DNA of 64,000 nucleotides from AV69 sp963742315 (lineage in GTDB: Bacteria > Verrucomicrobiota > Verrucomicrobiia > Chthoniobacterales > UBA10450): assembly GCA_963742315.1 (NCBI GenBank), contig CAVULE010000010.1, positions 186,001 to 250,000 of the forward strand. Direction: 5' to 3'. The notes beneath the pieces were generated by a model. That model did no database searches. It was given only the letters and a program-made list of their open reading frames with translations, and had not been told where the DNA came from. The translations under genes and the position numbers were made by a program. Position 1 is the first letter of the stretch, and every line of letters begins with the position of its first letter. This document shows positions 60,688-64,000 of this stretch, piece by piece.

Positions 60688-61284
60688 ATGGACCAGCCAC
60701 GAACCGATGAAGACCAGCAGCTGGTCGCGCGCACGCAGGATGGCGATGCCGGTGCGTTCGACCAGCTGGTGGTGAAATACACCCCGCGCCTCTACGGGCT
60801 GGTCTACAACATGACCTCGAATCACGAGGACACGAACGATCTCCTCCAGGATATTTTTTCCAAAGCCTACAAATCGATCCGCGGTTTCCGCGGCAAATCC
60901 TCCTTCTATACCTGGATCCATTCCATCGCGGTGAACATGACGCTGAATTTCTTAAAGAAACGCGGCCGCCGTTTTCACCTCAGTCTTGACGATGTGGACG
61001 CGAGCATTCAGAACGATAAGGAATTTCTCGAGCTGACCCAGACCAGCAGTCCGGTGCGGGAGGCCGACCTGTCCGAGCTCCAGCGAAGATTGAACGAGGC
61101 CATGATGAAACTGTCTGATGAACACAGAGCCGTTGTGACTATGTTCCATATTCAGGGAATGCCCCATGCTGAGATAAGTAAAATCTTGAACGTTTCTGAA
61201 GGAACGGTACGTTCACGGCTCTTCTATGCGAACCGGCAGTTGCAAAATTATCTGGACGAATTTCGCAAGAATCCGGTGACGTAA
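60688..61284 (+). CDS. ECF-type RNA polymerase sigma factor
   Basis: 198 aa from the ATG at 60688; an in-frame ATG at 60601 would add 29 basic residues. Sigma-2 (about 20-90): DAGAFDQLVVKYTPRLYGLVY, DLLQDIFSKAYKSI, FYTWIHSIAVNMTLNFLKKR. Sigma-4 (about 125-190): LSDEHRAVVTMFHIQGMPHAEI and VSEGTVRSRLFYANRQL. It is similar to RpoE-like group members. The next gene, nine bases on, encodes a one-span protein and is the probable anti-sigma factor. Confidence 0.92.
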   Translation: MDQPRTDEDQQLVARTQDGDAGAFDQLVVKYTPRLYGLVYNMTSNHEDTNDLLQDIFSKAYKSIRGFRGKSSFYTWIHSIAVNMTLNFLKKRGRRFHLSLDDVDASIQNDKEFLELTQTSSPVREADLSELQRRLNEAMMKLSDEHRAVVTMFHIQGMPHAEISKILNVSEGTVRSRLFYANRQLQNYLDEFRKNPVT

Positions 61285-61293
61285 AGACAAAAG

Positions 61294-61773
61294 ATGATGG
61301 ACGAATTCGACGACAACGAAATTGGCCGGCTGTTGCGGTTGAAAAAACACGAGCAGCCGCCGCCTGGCTATTTCGAGAATTTCCTGCATGAATTTCATCG
61401 GCGGCAACGCGATGAATTGCTCCGCCAACCGCTCTGGAAAATCGCGCTCGGCCGGGCGCAGGATTTCATGATGAGCCTCGACGTTGCGCGCCTCGCGTCT
61501 TACCAGGTGGCAGCGACGGCGGTGCTGCTTTGCGCGGCCGTGATCTCGCTCAAAATTTATCAGACCCCGCCAAGTCCGAACGTCGCCCACATTGCCCCTA
61601 TTGTTCCAGCCCAAAGCGCGACCGATGGTGGCTGGAGTCTGGCTTCGCCGGTCTCCACTCGCATCACCGTCACTCAACCACGTTCGCATCTCTCGACTCA
61701 CCGGACGGCTACGCCTCCGCGTTATGTGCTGGACAGCATGCCTGTGAGTTATGAGTCGTCGTTGCGGTTCTAA
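61294..61773 (+). CDS. Probable single-span anti-sigma factor
   Basis: 159 aa. A charged N-terminal cytoplasmic part (DNEIGRLLRLKKHEQPPPGYF), one membrane segment (VAATAVLLCAAVISLKIY) and a Thr/Ser/Pro-rich exterior. No zinc ligand motif (HxxxCxxC) is present. The order sigma factor then one-span protein is the classic regulator pair; the function is inferred from position. The last 23 codons overlap the ORF of the next gene only if that starts at 61751. Confidence 0.6.
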   Translation: MMDEFDDNEIGRLLRLKKHEQPPPGYFENFLHEFHRRQRDELLRQPLWKIALGRAQDFMMSLDVARLASYQVAATAVLLCAAVISLKIYQTPPSPNVAHIAPIVPAQSATDGGWSLASPVSTRITVTQPRSHLSTHRTATPPRYVLDSMPVSYESSLRF

Positions 61774-61810
61774 GCATCGCCCAACAGCGGTTCGGGCGGG
61801 GAAAATCGTG

Positions 61811-62827
61811 ATGGGTTGGCTCTTTCTCCTCATTTTTGCCGTCGCCCCGTCGGTCTGGGCCGAAGATCAATCGGCCTCCAGCATTGGTCGCGAGGTCAAA
61901 GATATTTTCGATCATTGCAAGAAAGCGGTAGTGAAAATTCATGGTGACGACGAACACAGCGAGCTTTCCGGCACCGGTTTTTTTATCGACCCCACCGGAA
62001 CGATTTACACGGCTTATTCCGTTGGCGGGGAGGGGAACAATTTTAGTGTTGAGTTCGAAGGGAAGAAGCTGCCGGCACGACAGCTCGTAACCGATGTTCG
62101 GAGCGGCGTCGCCATCCTGAAAGTCGATGCCGCATCGCCAGCCTTGCCCATTGGCAAATCCCAAAATATGGAGGTGACCACACCGGTTGTTGCAATCGGT
62201 TACCCCCTGGATTTGCCGGAGACGCCCAGCCTGGGGTTAGTCGGTGGTTTTGATCGAAAATATCTCGGCTACTATTTTCACACTACGCATCTGAGGGTAA
62301 ACGTAGCGACCCAGCGCGGGGAAGCGGGCGCGCCGCTCCTAAACATGAAGGGCGAAGTCGTGGGCATAGTTGCCTTCACTTTGGAAAATAATTCATCCTG
62401 TTACGCGTTGCCGATCGAAGCCGCGGAAAAAATCCGCAGCGATTTTCTCCGCTTTGGCGAAGTGCGGCATGGCTGGATAGGTGCGAAGTTGATGCAGGCG
62501 CTGGAGGGGAAAGGCGGCTCCTATGCGGAAGTGACCGAGATCCTCGATAGCACGCCGGCGGCGAACTCAGGCATTCAACCGGGTGACATCTTGCTCCAAG
62601 TCGGAAACAGGGAAATCCATCAGCCTGACGATATTATCGACGCATCGTTTTTCCTCACTGCGGGCGAGAGCGTGCCCGTCACGGTAATACGCGGCGACGA
62701 GAAAATGACATTCAACATCCAGGCGGATTTTCATCCGGCTAGTCAACGGCCGCCCGTGATCGCACAGCCGAGCATGAATCAGGCACTGCCGCTAAGGCTG
62801 CAGAAAGCGCCTGAGCGCACACCGTAG
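61811..62827 (+). CDS. HtrA-like PDZ protein with lost catalytic triad
   Basis: 338 aa from the ATG at 61811; the upstream ORF start lies in the anti-sigma gene. Signal peptide to VWA. A trypsin-like fold (about 35-215) in which the triad is gone: Ser70 replaces His in GTIYTAYSV, Gly99 replaces Asp in DVRSGVAILKVD, and Ala172 replaces Ser in GEAGAPLLN. One PDZ domain (about 225-320: GWIGAKLM, ILDSTPAANSGIQPGDILLQV). A pseudoprotease, perhaps a chaperone or envelope-stress sensor tied to the sigma/anti-sigma pair immediately upstream. Confidence 0.82.
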   Translation: MGWLFLLIFAVAPSVWAEDQSASSIGREVKDIFDHCKKAVVKIHGDDEHSELSGTGFFIDPTGTIYTAYSVGGEGNNFSVEFEGKKLPARQLVTDVRSGVAILKVDAASPALPIGKSQNMEVTTPVVAIGYPLDLPETPSLGLVGGFDRKYLGYYFHTTHLRVNVATQRGEAGAPLLNMKGEVVGIVAFTLENNSSCYALPIEAAEKIRSDFLRFGEVRHGWIGAKLMQALEGKGGSYAEVTEILDSTPAANSGIQPGDILLQVGNREIHQPDDIIDASFFLTAGESVPVTVIRGDEKMTFNIQADFHPASQRPPVIAQPSMNQALPLRLQKAPERTP

Positions 62828-62922
62828 TTGTGAATTAAGGAGCGGCGGTCTCCAGACCGCCGTTTGTTTAAATCCGCGGCATCCGCACTCCGGATTAATT
62901 GCAGCTGCCATTCCGTGGTGCC

Positions 62923-63002
62923 GTCATCTCGAGCGAACGCTAGGGATCCCGCAAACGTTCGAGAAAACAATCGGGAGGTCGCTCGCTTTCGCTCGGGATG
63001 AC
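62923..63002. repeat. REP element i
   Basis: 80 bp, GTCATCTCGAGCG to GCTCGGGATGAC, with a diverged centre (CGCAAACGTTCGAG). It lies between convergent genes. A separate hairpin, GGCGGTCTCCAGACCGCC, is at about 62844-62861. Confidence 0.75.
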
Positions 63003-63009
63003 ACGCGCG

Positions 63010-64000
63010 TCACTGTTCTATCATCCGGCGAAATTCCTTTTCGCTGATAATTCTCACTCCCAGCTTTTTCGCTTTTTCCAACTTGCTGCCGGCTTCGTCG
63101 CCTGCGAGCAGATAGGTTGTTTTCTTGCTCACGCTGCCGCTTACCTTTCCTGCGCGGTTGACGATTAATTCGGCAATTTCATCACGTGGCTGGCTCAATG
63201 TCCCCGTAATTACCCAAGTCGTTCCGGTGATCGCCGAATCGCTCGTTTTTTGCGGTTCGACGGTTGGTTTCAGGCCCGCCTTTTTCAACCGTGCGATCAA
63301 GTCGCGATTGTGCGGTTCCTGAAAAAATTGATGAATACTCGCGCCGACCACTTCGCCGACGTCTGGGATCCGCTGGAGTTCCTCGGCCGACGCATTCATT
63401 AACGCTTCGATGCTCTGAAAATGAGCTGCCAGCTCGCGCGATGAAGTCTCGCCAACGTGCAAAATTCCCAGCCCAAAGATCAATCGCCAGAGCGGTCGCG
63501 TCTTCGATCGCTCGATGGCGTCGAGTAAATTGCTGATGCTTTTTTCGCCGGTGCGTTCGAGTTGGGAAAGTTTCGATGCATCGAGTATGTAGATATCGGC
63601 CACATCCCAGACCAGGCGCGCCTTTACCAACTGCGTCACCATCATTTCGCCAAGACCCTCGATGTCCATCGCGCCGCGCGAAGCGAAATGCTCGATTCGC
63701 CGCCGCACCTGGGCCGGGCACTGCGCATTGACGCAGCGCACCGCCACCTGCGCCGCATCCTTCACCACCGCGCTGCCGCATTCTGGACATTTTATCGGCA
63801 TCCGAAATTTCTTTTCCGATCCGGTGCGCAAATCCTTCCGCACGTCCACCACCGCGGGAATGACTTCGCCCGCTTTCTCGACGATAACGGTATCGCCGAT
63901 GCGAATGTCTTTGCGTGCGATCTCTTCTTCGTTGTGCAAAGTCGCGCGGCTTACGGTTGATCCGCTAACGAGAACTGGATCGAGCGCCGCCACGGGAGTG
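63010..64000 (-). CDS. ligA: NAD-dependent DNA ligase, C-terminal part (5' end outside the window)
   Basis: 330 codons are visible and the frame is open at the right edge. OB-fold tail (GSTVSRATLHNEEEIARKDI and VEKAGEVIPAVV), Cys4 zinc finger (CPECG and CVNAQCP), helix-hairpin-helix region (LGILHVGETSSRELA, IPDVGEVVGASI) and a BRCT domain (TTWVITGTLSQPRDEIAELI) at the end. Adenylation domain and catalytic lysine lie beyond 64000. Joins Okazaki fragments using NAD. An internal ATG near 63993 is not the start. Confidence 0.95.
   Translation of the reverse strand, partial: TPVAALDPVLVSGSTVSRATLHNEEEIARKDIRIGDTVIVEKAGEVIPAVVDVRKDLRTGSEKKFRMPIKCPECGSAVVKDAAQVAVRCVNAQCPAQVRRRIEHFASRGAMDIEGLGEMMVTQLVKARLVWDVADIYILDASKLSQLERTGEKSISNLLDAIERSKTRPLWRLIFGLGILHVGETSSRELAAHFQSIEALMNASAEELQRIPDVGEVVGASIHQFFQEPHNRDLIARLKKAGLKPTVEPQKTSDSAITGTTWVITGTLSQPRDEIAELIVNRAGKVSGSVSKKTTYLLAGDEAGSKLEKAKKLGVRIISEKEFRRMIEQ

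Overview
Taxon: the window looks like a soil Verrucomicrobium, probably of the Chthoniobacterales/Spartobacteria type. This is inferred from a CADD-type pABA-synthesis protein, a TonB-dependent receptor, a tail-fibre (peptidase S74) C-terminal module of a kind I recall as common in this phylum, a GTTC-N4-GAAC type LexA operator and many short palindromic repeats. No rRNA is present, so this is not proof.

Layout. 1-4.2 kb: an SOS-boxed partial gene, lexA, an A-type Fe-S carrier, dus, a hypothetical gene and an LptF/G-type permease, all on the minus strand. 4.5-11.1 kb: a DinG-type helicase, then an SOS-boxed mutasome module made of an N-terminally truncated imuB and dnaE2, whose coding regions carry palindromic repeat insertions. 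11.2-20.7 kb: housekeeping genes (gnd, moaE-pgsA, maf, peroxiredoxin, CADD, tRNA-Gly). 20.8-23.2 kb: surface genes, including two sulfotransferases.

23.3-34.0 kb is a decayed genomic island. It is bounded by tRNA-Lys and a 45-bp copy of the tRNA 3' end, and holds an integrase remnant, a beta-helix protein, a methyltransferase fused to a tail-fibre chaperone tail, a Thr-Pro-rich lectin-like exoprotein, a 3D-domain protein and a TonB-dependent receptor.

34.1-50.4 kb: a HAD hydrolase, an AhbA/B-like protein with trpD, birA/nadC, a stand-alone 5'-3' exonuclease, a glycosyltransferase with TPRs, ALDH/deoC, tRNA-Arg, tRNA-His and a frameshifted TPR gene. 50.5-52.2 kb is a small integron cassette array with no integrase (CALIN type): three minus-strand genes punctuated by two complete attC sites and one half site. 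52.5-64 kb: ftsH, a TerB/ABCG fusion, an M24 peptidase, a membrane Zn protease, a sigma/anti-sigma pair, a catalytically dead HtrA-like protein and the 3' part of ligA.

How the genes work together: LexA very likely controls itself, the left-edge gene and imuB-dnaE2 through near-identical palindromes. Short palindromic repeats (nine copies of one family, three of another, one element with 32-bp inverted repeats) are dense in and around this SOS module and sit in frame inside its proteins. The most notable items are the orphan attC array, the truncated ImuB with repeat-invaded DnaE2, the tRNA-Lys island, and the methyltransferase/S74 chimera.
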